Of a stretch of DNA of 6,313 bases, positions 1 through 6,210 are shown piece by piece. The notes beneath the pieces were generated by a model. It was given only the letters and a program-made list of their open reading frames with translations, had not been told where the DNA came from and did not search any database. Every line of letters starts with the position of its first letter. Position 1 is the first letter of the stretch. A program made the position numbers and the translations under genes. This DNA comes from Pseudomonadota bacterium (lineage in GTDB: Bacteria; Pseudomonadota; Alphaproteobacteria; Ferrovibrionales; Ferrovibrionaceae). Where the stretch lies: NCBI GenBank assembly GCA_021793055.1, contig JAJYTL010000195.1, forward strand, positions 1 to 6,313. The letters are read 5' to 3'.

Positions 1-348
1 TCGGAGCCGGCCGGGAATTTCACTTCCGCATCTCGCAAGACCTCCCCAAATGTTGCGATCACAGGGTTGCGGTTTTCTGCTTTGCTCGCGACACAGGTGG
101 CGCGGGCGCCGAGAAGCGGCCGATCGGACGCGCTTCGCCGTTTCGACGACGCGGTCGGCGCTCGACCGCGACCGGCCTCTGCTAAGCCAGAAATGTTACC
201 TTAGCGGATAATTGTGACGGTAATTCGTCCCGAGTCAGGAATTAACGTGGCGGCAACGGTCGCGGGCCGGGGCTGTCGCTCCGCGCCTCGCCGTGCGCCA
301 AGCGAGGGCCGCAAGCGATTTTTCGCGCTCGAAGCCGTGCGGGCGATG
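1..348. other. Left-edge region without a supported gene
   Basis: No open frame here has a convincing start, ribosome binding site or recognisable protein. The + frame from base 1 is open to the TAG at 202-204 (67 codons). It reads as a low-complexity Ser/Ala/Arg-rich peptide with weaker third-position G/C bias than the real genes further right. On the - strand, a GTG at 23-21 begins an open frame running off the left edge, which could be the first codons of a divergent gene, but seven codons are too few to judge. The base composition becomes locally A/T-richer at about 186-245, as expected of a regulatory region. Confidence 0.5.
181..223. repeat. Nested inverted repeats in an A/T-richer patch
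   Basis: GCTAAG at 181-186 is the exact reverse complement of CTTAGC at 200-205. TTACC at 196-200 is the reverse complement of GGTAA at 219-223. The two dyads interlock and lie in the most A/T-rich part of the left region, which also contains GATAAT (207-212), a 5/6 match to a -10 hexamer without a clear -35. This could be an operator or a promoter for a transcript in either direction. The arms are short, so chance is possible. Confidence 0.25.
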
Positions 349-362
349 TTGATCCGCGTCAA
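349..362. promoter_or_regulatory. FNR/FixK-type binding site 1 (TTGATCCGCGTCAA)
   Basis: The 14-mer matches the TTGAY-N4-RTCAA form bound by FNR, FnrL and FixK regulators of the CRP/FNR superfamily in alphaproteobacteria. Both TTGA/TCAA half-sites are intact. By simple counting, a match to this pattern is expected about 0.02 times in a 6.3-kb window at equal base frequencies, and less in a G+C-rich one; this window has two, both outside genes. Its centre (355.5) is exactly 41.5 bp upstream of the start site implied by the -10-like hexamer at 385-390, the standard class II activator position. It most likely drives transcription rightward toward the membrane-protein gene at 611. Confidence 0.6.
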
Positions 363-384
363 CGATCGCAACCTGCGTTTGGCG

Positions 385-390
385 TATATG
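385..390 (+). promoter_or_regulatory. -10-like element TATATG downstream of FNR/FixK box 1
   Basis: TATATG matches four of six bases of the TATAAT consensus and stands out in G+C-rich surroundings. If it is the -10, transcription would start near 397 and the box at 349-362 would sit at -41.5, where FNR-type activators replace a good -35. The transcript would have a leader of about 214 nt before the ATG at 611. The spacing agreement is the main support; the hexamer alone would be weak. Confidence 0.45.
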
Positions 391-454
391 TCGACAAGGT
401 TTTTGGAATCGGGGATCGGTGTGTGGGTCGGCCAAGCGGCCCATCATTGCGGCG

Positions 455-484
455 TTTGCCGGCGTGTGCCGGGCTTTGCCGGTT
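455..484 (+). repeat. Three tandem 10-bp imperfect repeats
   Basis: TTTGCCGGCG (455-464), TGTGCCGGGC (465-474) and TTTGCCGGTT (475-484) follow one another without a gap and share the core TGCCGG at a strict 10-bp period. The period is close to one DNA helical turn, so the cores would face the same side of the helix. The array lies inside the proposed leader of the membrane-protein gene. CCGGC/GCCGG pairs across the first two units (459-463 with 468-472) could also form a small hairpin in RNA. Function is unknown. Confidence 0.4.
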
Positions 485-551
485 TACGAAAGCTTATTTG
501 ATCGCGGCCATTAATCAGGGGTTGGGTCCGGAATCCTGACTTCGCCGGCCG

Positions 552-570
552 TTCGGCAGGCCGAGCCGAA
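552..570 (+). promoter_or_regulatory. Short hairpin in the leader upstream of the membrane-protein gene
   Basis: TTCGGC (552-557) and GCCGAA (565-570) form a perfect 6-bp stem with a 7-nt loop. The purine-rich GGGAGG (571-576) follows immediately. No T-run follows, so it is not an obvious intrinsic terminator. As part of the 5' leader, 40 nt before the ATG, it could influence translation or RNA stability. Confidence 0.25.
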
Positions 571-610
571 GGGAGGCGGCCCAGGATCGCGAGGGCGAGG
601 TTCCGTCGAG

Positions 611-1885
611 ATGCTCATGGCTCCCAATCCGTCGATTGCGCATTTTGTCTTGCTTTTCGGTCTGACCTTCTTCTTCGGTCTTTCCTTCGAGGAGCTCTAC
701 GCGCGCGGTGGCGTGCCGAGGCCGGGCGGCATCCGGACCTTTCCGTTGCTCGCGCTGATCGGCGCGCTGCTTTATCTCCTCGATCCCGTTCGGACCGTCC
801 CTTTCTCGGTCGGGCTCCTGCTTCTCGGCGCCTTTCTGGTCGTCTATTACCGGCGCCACATCGATGACAAGGACGCCGAGGGTCGACCCAACGTCACCCT
901 GGCGCCGGTCCTATGCAATCTCCTCGCGTTTACGCTCGGGCCGCTGTCGCTAACGGCACCGGCCTGGATCCCGGTGGGGGCAACGGTGGCCGCCGTCCTG
1001 CTTCTCGCGGAGCGCGAGCGGCTTCACCGGTTCGCCTGGGGCATTCCTGTTGGCGAGATCCTCACCGCCGGGCAATTCCTGATCTTGACGGGGTTGACCC
1101 TGCCCCTTTTGCCGCGTCATCCGGTGACGTCGCTGACGACGATAACGCCGCGGCAGGTCTGGCTCGCCCTGGTCGCCGTGTGCTCGATCTCATACGTGAG
1201 CTACCTGTTGCAGCGCTATGTGGTGCGAAAGGGCAGCGGTTTGTGGGTTGGCGTGCTCGGTGGGCTTTATTCCTCGACCGCAGCCACCGTGGCGCTCGCG
1301 CGCGGCATGAAAATCGATCCGACGGCGTCGCGCGACTCCCGCACTGGGATCGTTCTCGCCACGGCCGTCATGTATCTGCGTCTTCTCCTGGTCACCGCGG
1401 TATTCAATCTCAAATTGGCGATCCACCTGGCGCCGTTCCTTCTCGGGCTATCGGCCCTTGGGGTGATTTTCGCCTGGGGGATTCGCGCCATGAGCCGGGC
1501 GCCGCGCGATGGCATATCCGCCCCGCCGCCATTGCGCAATCCGCTCGATCTTGTGGCGGCGCTGGTCTTCGCCGCGCTCTTTGTCGCGATTTCGATCGCT
1601 TCGACATGGGTCCGCGGCGCCTTTGGCACTGCTGGCGTCTATTCCCTTGCGGCGATCGTCGGCTTTAGCGACATCGATCCGTTCGTGCTAAGCCTCGCGC
1701 AAGGTGCCGTGGCGCCTCTGCCGCTGCACGCCATCGCGGCCGCGATCCTGATCGCCGCGTCGTCGAATAACCTGTTGAAGGCAGCTTATGCCGGCGCCTT
1801 CGCCGGCGTTCGCGCGACTAGGGGGGCCGTCGTCGCGCTGGCCGTGCTGGCCGCGGCCGGGGCGGCTCTCGCGCTGTTCGCGTGA
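611..1885 (+). CDS. MgtC/SapB-type DUF4010 integral membrane protein
   Basis: This 424-residue protein is almost wholly hydrophobic, with about 13 predicted membrane segments by eye. The N-terminal third resembles the MgtC/SapB domain: a first helix ending in an acidic pair (E27, E28), then a Gly-Ile-Arg-Thr-Phe turn (40-44) leading into the second helix. The rest carries motifs I associate with DUF4010: GGLYSSTAATVALARG near 217-232, MYLRLLLVTAVFN near 254-266, and SSNNLLKAAYAG from 384. The length is typical for the family, whose biochemical role is unknown; MgtC relatives are linked to magnesium limitation and ATP-synthase control, but that should not be transferred directly. The start is the ATG at 611 with GAGG at 597-600; the ATG at 617 is a close alternative. 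An FNR/FixK-type promoter about 215 nt upstream may control it. It is not obviously in the same operon as the enzymes downstream. Confidence 0.88.
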   Translation: MLMAPNPSIAHFVLLFGLTFFFGLSFEELYARGGVPRPGGIRTFPLLALIGALLYLLDPVRTVPFSVGLLLLGAFLVVYYRRHIDDKDAEGRPNVTLAPVLCNLLAFTLGPLSLTAPAWIPVGATVAAVLLLAERERLHRFAWGIPVGEILTAGQFLILTGLTLPLLPRHPVTSLTTITPRQVWLALVAVCSISYVSYLLQRYVVRKGSGLWVGVLGGLYSSTAATVALARGMKIDPTASRDSRTGIVLATAVMYLRLLLVTAVFNLKLAIHLAPFLLGLSALGVIFAWGIRAMSRAPRDGISAPPPLRNPLDLVAALVFAALFVAISIASTWVRGAFGTAGVYSLAAIVGFSDIDPFVLSLAQGAVAPLPLHAIAAAILIAASSNNLLKAAYAGAFAGVRATRGAVVALAVLAAAGAALALFA

Positions 1886-1887
1886 AG

Positions 1888-1921
1888 CGCGGTTCCGGCC
1901 TTATTCGCGGTTCCTGGCCGG
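1888..1921 (+). repeat. Direct and inverted repeat just after the membrane-protein gene
   Basis: CGCGGTTCC occurs at 1888-1896 and again at 1906-1914. CCGGCC (1895-1900) and GGCCGG (1916-1921) are perfect complements and could form a 6-bp stem with a 15-nt loop, starting two bases after the stop codon. No T-tract follows, so intrinsic termination would be weak at best. It could also be a Rho-dependent 3' end structure or chance in G+C-rich DNA. Confidence 0.25.
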
Positions 1922-2057
1922 CGCGAGGAAATGCGACCCGATCGATCTCCCGCCGCCGTGCCGGTTGCCTATGCTTTCAGAATCGCCAAAGCTAAAGCCG
2001 GCGGCGTTTGACGGGCGGTGCCACCTCGGATCGCCGCCGAACACGGAGCGGAACGCT

Positions 2058-2114
2058 ATGGATCGGTTATCTCGGGAATTTCACGTAAGACAGCTTGGCG
2101 AGGTCGTATCGTGA
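2058..2114 (+). CDS. Possible 18-residue leader ORF coupled to the ThDP enzyme
   Basis: The ATG at 2058 follows a GGAG (2045-2048) at a 9-nt spacing and opens an 18-codon frame, MDRLSREFHVRQLGEVVS. Its TGA (2112-2114) overlaps the GTG start of the next gene in a GTGA junction. That geometry is typical of translational coupling, so ribosomes finishing the short ORF could reinitiate on the enzyme gene. The peptide has no run of one amino acid that would indicate classical attenuation and resembles nothing I recognise. It may be a coincidental frame, since short ORFs are common. Confidence 0.3.
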   Translation: MDRLSREFHVRQLGEVVS

Positions 2115-3766
2115 CGGCGGCGACGGCCGGCGATGCGATGGCGGATGCCCTTGTCGCCAATGGCGTCGATACGGTATTCGGCCTCCCCGGCGCGCAAATG
2201 TACCCGCTGTTCGACGCGCTCGCCCGGCGGCGCGACAAGATCAGGACCATCGGGGCGCGGCACGAGCAGGGCGTCGCCTTCATGGCCTTCGGCTATGCCC
2301 GATCGAGCGGACGGCTCGGTGCCTTCTCGGTGGTGCCGGGACCCGGCGTGCTCAACGCCGGAGCCGCCCTCTGCACGGCGCTCGGCGCCTGCGCGCCGCT
2401 ATTGTGCCTTACCGGCGAGGTCCCGAGCGACTTCATCGGTCAGGGGCGCGGCCATTTGCACGAGTTGCGCGATCAGCTCGGCATCCTTCGGCAGCTGACC
2501 AAATATGCCGCGCATATCGCGACGCCCGGCGAAACGCCGGCTGCGATGGCGGCCGCGATCGCCGCGGCCTGCTCGGGTCGGCCGGGGCCGGCGGCGTTGT
2601 CGATCTGCTGGGATACGCTCGCTGAAGCCGTGGCCATGGCGCCGGCGCGCAAGGTCGAGCTTCCCGAAGCGTCGGCGCCCGATCCCGATCAGATCGCCGC
2701 CTGCGTTCGGCTCATCGCCGAGGCGCGGCGGCCGATTATCTTCACCGGCAGCGGCGCGCAGGCGGCTTCGAGCGAGGTCGCGGCGCTGGCCGAGCGGATT
2801 CAGGCGCCGGTCGTTGGCTTCCGTGGCGGGCGCGGCGTGGTTGGCGAAGATCGCCCGCTCGGCCTCAACATGGCAGCCGCCTGGAACCTTTGGCCGGAAA
2901 CCGACCTTATCATCGGCATCGGCAGCCGGGTCGAGATCCCGTTCATGCGCTGGACCGGCATGATGAAGCGGCTGCGCGCGCTTCCCGGCCGGCGGCTGAT
3001 CCGCATCGACATCGATGCCGAGGAAATGGCGCGTCTCGACACCGACGGCCCGCTTGTCGCCGACGCGGCGGCGGGCGCGCGCGCGCTGCTCCGCGCGCTC
3101 GACGCCGCCGGCTATCGCTCGCCGGTCGATGCCGCGACAATCGCCGCCGCCAAGGCGCGCGCGGCCGCGGAAATACGCGAAATCCAACCGCAGATGGCCT
3201 ATCTCGACGTCATCCGCGAGGTGCTGCCGCGCGATGGGTTCTTCATCGAAGAGCTGTCACAAATGGGCTTCACCTCCAATTTCGGCTATCCGGTCTACGA
3301 GCCCCGCACCTATGTCAGCTGTGGTTACCAGGGAACGCTCGGTTTCGGCTTCCCCACCGCGCTTGGCGTCAAAATCGCGCATCCGGATAAGCCGGTCGTC
3401 TCGGTCACCGGGGATGGCGGCTTCATGTTCGCCATGCCCGAGCTCGCGACCGCGGTGCAGTACGGCATCAATCTGGTCACGCTGGTGTTCGACAACGCCG
3501 CTTACGGCAACGTCCGGCAAGACCAGAAAACGCGCTTCGACGGCCGTGTTATCGGCGCCGATCTTGTCAATCCGGATTTCGTCAAGTTGGCCGAGAGCTT
3601 CGGCGTCGATGCGGTCAAGGTCGACAGTCCCGCGCGCCTTCGCCCGGCCTTGGAACGCGCGCTCGGCCTAGACGCCCCGGCCCTGATCCACATTCCCGTG
3701 GCGCGTGGCTCCGAGGCGTCGCCTTGGCGCTTTATCCACCGACCGCCGGCCGTGTCGAGCGCCTGA
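2111..3766 (+). CDS. Thiamine-diphosphate enzyme, acetolactate synthase large-subunit-like (IlvB family, COG0028)
   Basis: This 551-residue protein has the three-domain layout of ThDP-dependent decarboxylases and synthases. The N-terminal pyrimidine-binding domain (about 1-165) has FGLPGAQ near 23-29 and the catalytic cofactor-activating Glu in ARHEQG (E52). The central domain is at about 190-330. The C-terminal pyrophosphate domain has GDGGF at 434-438 and DN at 461-462, the Mg-ThDP motif with Asp435 and Asn462 as ligands. After this it reads AYGNVRQDQ rather than the GMVRQWQ of true acetolactate synthases, and no regulatory-subunit gene is adjacent, so valine/isoleucine synthesis is unlikely. 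A 2-oxoacid decarboxylase or carboligase is more probable; the substrate cannot be read. The GTG at 2111 is preferred because it has GCGAGG at 2098-2103 and places the family N-terminus correctly. An upstream ATG at 2018 would add 31 atypical residues. It lies 195 bp before the oxidoreductase operon. Confidence 0.85.
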   Translation: MTAATAGDAMADALVANGVDTVFGLPGAQMYPLFDALARRRDKIRTIGARHEQGVAFMAFGYARSSGRLGAFSVVPGPGVLNAGAALCTALGACAPLLCLTGEVPSDFIGQGRGHLHELRDQLGILRQLTKYAAHIATPGETPAAMAAAIAAACSGRPGPAALSICWDTLAEAVAMAPARKVELPEASAPDPDQIAACVRLIAEARRPIIFTGSGAQAASSEVAALAERIQAPVVGFRGGRGVVGEDRPLGLNMAAAWNLWPETDLIIGIGSRVEIPFMRWTGMMKRLRALPGRRLIRIDIDAEEMARLDTDGPLVADAAAGARALLRALDAAGYRSPVDAATIAAAKARAAAEIREIQPQMAYLDVIREVLPRDGFFIEELSQMGFTSNFGYPVYEPRTYVSCGYQGTLGFGFPTALGVKIAHPDKPVVSVTGDGGFMFAMPELATAVQYGINLVTLVFDNAAYGNVRQDQKTRFDGRVIGADLVNPDFVKLAESFGVDAVKVDSPARLRPALERALGLDAPALIHIPVARGSEASPWRFIHRPPAVSSA

Positions 3767-3785
3767 CCCCCCCTGCGGGGCCGGC

Positions 3786-3799
3786 TTGACCGCGATCAA
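3786..3799. promoter_or_regulatory. FNR/FixK-type binding site 2 (TTGACCGCGATCAA)
   Basis: TTGAC-CGCG-ATCAA has both half-sites intact. With flanking C3785 and G3800, seven of eight base pairs of the 16-bp dyad are symmetric. Read on the opposite strand, site 1 (349-362) has the same TTGAC-N4-ATCAA half-sites. It lies 20 bp after the stop of the ThDP-enzyme gene and 162 bp before the GTG of the gamma-subunit gene. An activator here would put a class II start near 3834, but the corresponding -10 (TCCAAA at 3822-3827, or CCAAAT one base later) is poor. FNR-type control suits 2-oxoacid:ferredoxin oxidoreductases, whose exposed iron-sulfur clusters are usually damaged by oxygen. Confidence 0.6.
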
Positions 3800-3947
3800 G
3801 GACGACGGCGGACCGTTCTGCTCCAAATCGCAGGCGATATGACCTTGATGCCGGGCGGCGCGCTCACCGCTCCGGTGCAGGCGCGTGGATCGGCGGCAAT
3901 AGGAGGCGCGTTGCCCCGCCGCGTCGCTCGGCGGCGAGCAAAAGAGC

Positions 3948-3954
3948 GGGAGGA
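3948..3954 (+). promoter_or_regulatory. Shine-Dalgarno GGGAGGA that decides the gamma-subunit start
   Basis: This strong ribosome binding site lies 7 nt before the GTG at 3962. It supports that codon over the upstream in-frame ATG at 3839, which lacks a comparable site and would add 41 Arg/Ala-rich residues absent from the family. Confidence 0.75.
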
Positions 3955-3961
3955 AATAGCC

Positions 3962-4519
3962 GTGTTGCAGATCATTATCCAGGGACGGGGCGGGCAGGGG
4001 GCGCAAACCGCAGGCAACCTGCTGGCTTCGACCTTTTTCGCACAGGGGCGCCAAGTGCAAAGTTTTGCCAGCTACGGCGGCGCGCGCCGCGGCACGGCCG
4101 TCAGTTCCTATATCCGCGCCGACGACCGGCCGATCCGGGCACGCTGCGACATCGAGCGGGCAGATGCCATTCTTTGTTTCGATTCAAGCCTTCTCGACGC
4201 CCGGCTGCTTGGCGCGGCCCATCCCGATACGCTGATCGTCGTCAACTCGTCGCGCGAGCCCGGACATTTTGCGCGCGCGATGCCTGGCTATCGGGTGGTT
4301 CCGGTCGATGGCATCGCGCTGGCGCGCCACTATGGCTTGGGACGGATTGTCAATTCGGTCTTGCTCGGCGCCTTCGCGCGCGCGCTCGACGCGCCGCCGC
4401 TCGACGTTCTCAAGCGCACGGTCGGCGAGCAGGCACCGGCGCTTAAGCGGGAGAACGTGGCGGCCTGCGAGGGCGGCTATCGCAGCGTCGAGGCCCTGTT
4501 GCAAAGGGGCGCGGCATGA
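3962..4519 (+). CDS. 2-oxoacid:acceptor oxidoreductase, gamma subunit
   Basis: This 185-residue protein matches the gamma domain (PF01558-type) of pyruvate and related 2-oxoacid:ferredoxin oxidoreductases, and its length is typical. After a short beta strand it has GRGGQGAQTAGNLLA (8-22), the family's signature nucleotide/CoA-associated loop. SYGGARRGTAVSSYIR (37-52) and DDRPIR (54-59) follow, corresponding to the usual FGxERRGAPV and DxxPIR block. NSVLLGAFARAL starts at 131. The usual Glu of the ERRG motif is Ala here (A41). In four- and five-subunit enzymes this polypeptide helps form the CoA-binding site with alpha and beta, and it has no cofactor cysteines. Its stop overlaps the next start by ATGA. 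It appears to be the first gene of the operon, with the FNR/FixK-type box upstream. Family assignment is firm; the substrate class is unknown. Confidence 0.87.
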   Translation: MLQIIIQGRGGQGAQTAGNLLASTFFAQGRQVQSFASYGGARRGTAVSSYIRADDRPIRARCDIERADAILCFDSSLLDARLLGAAHPDTLIVVNSSREPGHFARAMPGYRVVPVDGIALARHYGLGRIVNSVLLGAFARALDAPPLDVLKRTVGEQAPALKRENVAACEGGYRSVEALLQRGAA

Positions 4520-6210
4520 CCACCACCTCCGTTCCCCCCACCGCTTGGACCACCGGCACCACCGAGGTCTTCAAGACCGGAACCTGGCGGGCATCGCTGC
4601 CGCGCCATATCAGCGCGCCGTCGCCCTGCCATGCCGCGTGCCCGATCAACGGCGACATCGCGCAATGGATCGACCACGCCCGTCAGCATGCGCCGCGCGC
4701 CGCTTGGGAGATTCTGGTGCGCAACAACCCGTTTCCGGCCGTGGCCGGCCGGGTTTGCCATCATCCTTGCGAGGCAGCCTGCAACCGCTCCGGCTTCGAC
4801 TCCGCTCTCGCCATCTGCCGCCTCGAACGCCACATCGGCGATCTGGCGCTGGCCGAGGGCTGGAAATTTCCCCCTCCCGAACGCGCCCGGTCCGAACGCG
4901 TCGCCATCGTCGGCGGCGGACCCTCGGGGCTTTCGGCGGCCTACCATTTGCGCCGCCGCGGCTACGCGGTGACGCTGTTTGAATCTCGTTCCCACCTCGG
5001 CGGCCTGATGCGCGATGGCATTCCGGCTTATCGCCTGTCCCGCGCCGTTCTCGATGCCGAGATCGAGCGCATTCTCGAACTCGGCATCGAGGTGCGGCTT
5101 GACGCGCCGCTTGACGGCCCGGCGGCGCTTGCCGATCTGCGCCAGCGCTTCGACGCGGTCTACCTGGCGATCGGCGCCGGGCGGCCGAAGCGTCTCGCTG
5201 CGCTCGATTACGAAAAACCCTGGGCGATGGATGGCGCGGAATGGCTGGCGCGCGCCAACGCGGGGGCGCCGCCGGCGCTCGGTCCGCGCCTAGTCGTGAT
5301 CGGCGGCGGCAGCGCGGCGATCGACGTCGCGCGTAGTGCGCGTCGCCGCGGTCATGACGTGACGTTGCTTTCGCTTGAGCGCGCGGCGGAGATGCCGGCG
5401 CAGCACGAGGAGGTCGAGGAGGCGATCGAGGAGGGCGTGCGGCTGCGCGACGGCGCCACGCTGCGCCAGGTTGTCGAGGGGCCGGGCGGCGCTCTTGCGC
5501 TTGAGTGTCAGGGCGTTGCCTTCACGCCCGGCGCCGAGCGCGGTGATTTCCGCGTCGAGCCCATTGCCGGAAGCGAATTCCGGCTCGAGGCCGATGCCGT
5601 AATGTCGTCGATCGGCCAGGACCCGGACCTCTCCGTGCTTGGCAAGGAACTGCAAGCCCGCGGCTCGCTACTTCAGGTCGACGCGACACAGGCGACCAGC
5701 GCGGCCCGCGTCTACGCCGGCGGCGACGTCGCCAGCGCAGCGCGCTTCATCACCGAGGCGATCGGCATGGGCAAGCGCGCCGCCCTCGCGATCGACGAGG
5801 CGCTCGCCGGCGCGAATCGCGAAGCGGGGCAACCGGTCCTGGCGGGATCGCGGCTGCATGGCGCCGGCGCGCCGTCCGAGCGGCCGGTGCCGCTCGATGC
5901 CATCGCCACTTTCTATTATCCAAGTCTCGGCCGTCCAGCCGAGCGGCGGCTGGCCATCGCGGAGCGCCTCGCCAGCGACGCCGAGGTGCAGCTCGGCCTC
6001 GCCGCCGAGCTGGCGCTGGCCGAGGCCGGGCGGTGTTTCTCCTGCGGCACCTGCATCAGTTGCGATAATTGTTACAACTATTGCCCGGATCTTGCGGTCA
6101 AGCGCGTCGCCGACGGCTATGAGGTCGACGGCGATTACTGCAAGGGCTGCGGCATGTGCGTGCGCGAGTGTCCGACCGGATCGATGGAGATGGTGGAGGA
6201 ATTGCGATGA
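4516..6210 (+). CDS. Fusion of GltD-like FAD/NAD(P) oxidoreductase with two-[4Fe-4S] ferredoxin (delta-like) domain
   Basis: This 564-residue, presumably cytoplasmic protein joins two electron-transfer modules. The N-terminus (about 36-95) has the GltD-type iron-sulfur pattern: CxxxCP at C38/C42, then C81, C85 and C89. GGGPSG at 133-138 begins the FAD-binding Rossmann fold, with SRSHLGGLMRDGIPAYRL following. GGGSAA near 263-268 begins the NAD(P)H-binding fold, and GGD at 402-404 is the C-terminal flavin motif. The tail (about 505-560) has C507, C510, C513, C516, C519 and C523-Pro, then C542, C545, C548 and C552-Pro. These provide two CxxCxxCxxxCP motifs plus an extra CxxC. It probably passes electrons between the oxidoreductase core and NAD(P), combining the roles of separate PadH-like and PadF/PorD-like subunits. 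It overlaps both neighbours by ATGA and has AAAGGGG at 4503-4509. Confidence 0.85.
   Translation: MTTTSVPPTAWTTGTTEVFKTGTWRASLPRHISAPSPCHAACPINGDIAQWIDHARQHAPRAAWEILVRNNPFPAVAGRVCHHPCEAACNRSGFDSALAICRLERHIGDLALAEGWKFPPPERARSERVAIVGGGPSGLSAAYHLRRRGYAVTLFESRSHLGGLMRDGIPAYRLSRAVLDAEIERILELGIEVRLDAPLDGPAALADLRQRFDAVYLAIGAGRPKRLAALDYEKPWAMDGAEWLARANAGAPPALGPRLVVIGGGSAAIDVARSARRRGHDVTLLSLERAAEMPAQHEEVEEAIEEGVRLRDGATLRQVVEGPGGALALECQGVAFTPGAERGDFRVEPIAGSEFRLEADAVMSSIGQDPDLSVLGKELQARGSLLQVDATQATSAARVYAGGDVASAARFITEAIGMGKRAALAIDEALAGANREAGQPVLAGSRLHGAGAPSERPVPLDAIATFYYPSLGRPAERRLAIAERLASDAEVQLGLAAELALAEAGRCFSCGTCISCDNCYNYCPDLAVKRVADGYEVDGDYCKGCGMCVRECPTGSMEMVEELR

Noticed and set aside
214..501. 95-codon + frame and its - strand counterpart at 235-447
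   Set aside because: The + frame runs through the FNR/FixK-type box, the -10 hexamer and the tandem decamers. Neither peptide resembles a known protein, and neither start has a good ribosome site.
497..516. TTGATCGCGGCCATTAATCA as a third FNR/FixK box
   Set aside because: The half-sites are separated by about 10 bases instead of four, so the spacing does not fit an FNR-family dimer.
913..1668. Open + frame of 251 codons inside the membrane-protein gene
   Set aside because: It is an out-of-frame shadow rich in Arg and Gly, with no ribosome site and no recognisable domain, while the other frame gives a clear DUF4010 protein.
2073..2084. 12-mer CGGGAATTTCAC also present at 12-23
   Set aside because: A 12-base match between two places in a 6.3-kb window is expected about once by chance, and the flanks do not align without gaps.
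2018..2110. Upstream ATG (2018) as the start of the ThDP enzyme
   Set aside because: It would add 31 residues with no similarity to the family N-terminus, and the GTG at 2111 has a ribosome site and matches the normal start of the pyrimidine-binding domain.
2399..3187. Long open frame on the - strand (262 codons)
   Set aside because: It lies wholly inside the ThDP-enzyme gene, is Arg/Asp-rich and low in recognisable fold, and is explained by high G+C content opening antisense frames.
2111..3766. Assignment as biosynthetic acetolactate synthase (ilvB/ilvI)
   Set aside because: The VRQWQ-type signature is replaced by VRQDQ, no small regulatory subunit follows, and the neighbours are 2-oxoacid oxidoreductase genes.
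3770..3780. CCCC-TGC-GGGG hairpin just after the ThDP-enzyme stop as a terminator
   Set aside because: The stem is only 4 bp and is followed by CCGG rather than a T-run, so termination cannot be supported.
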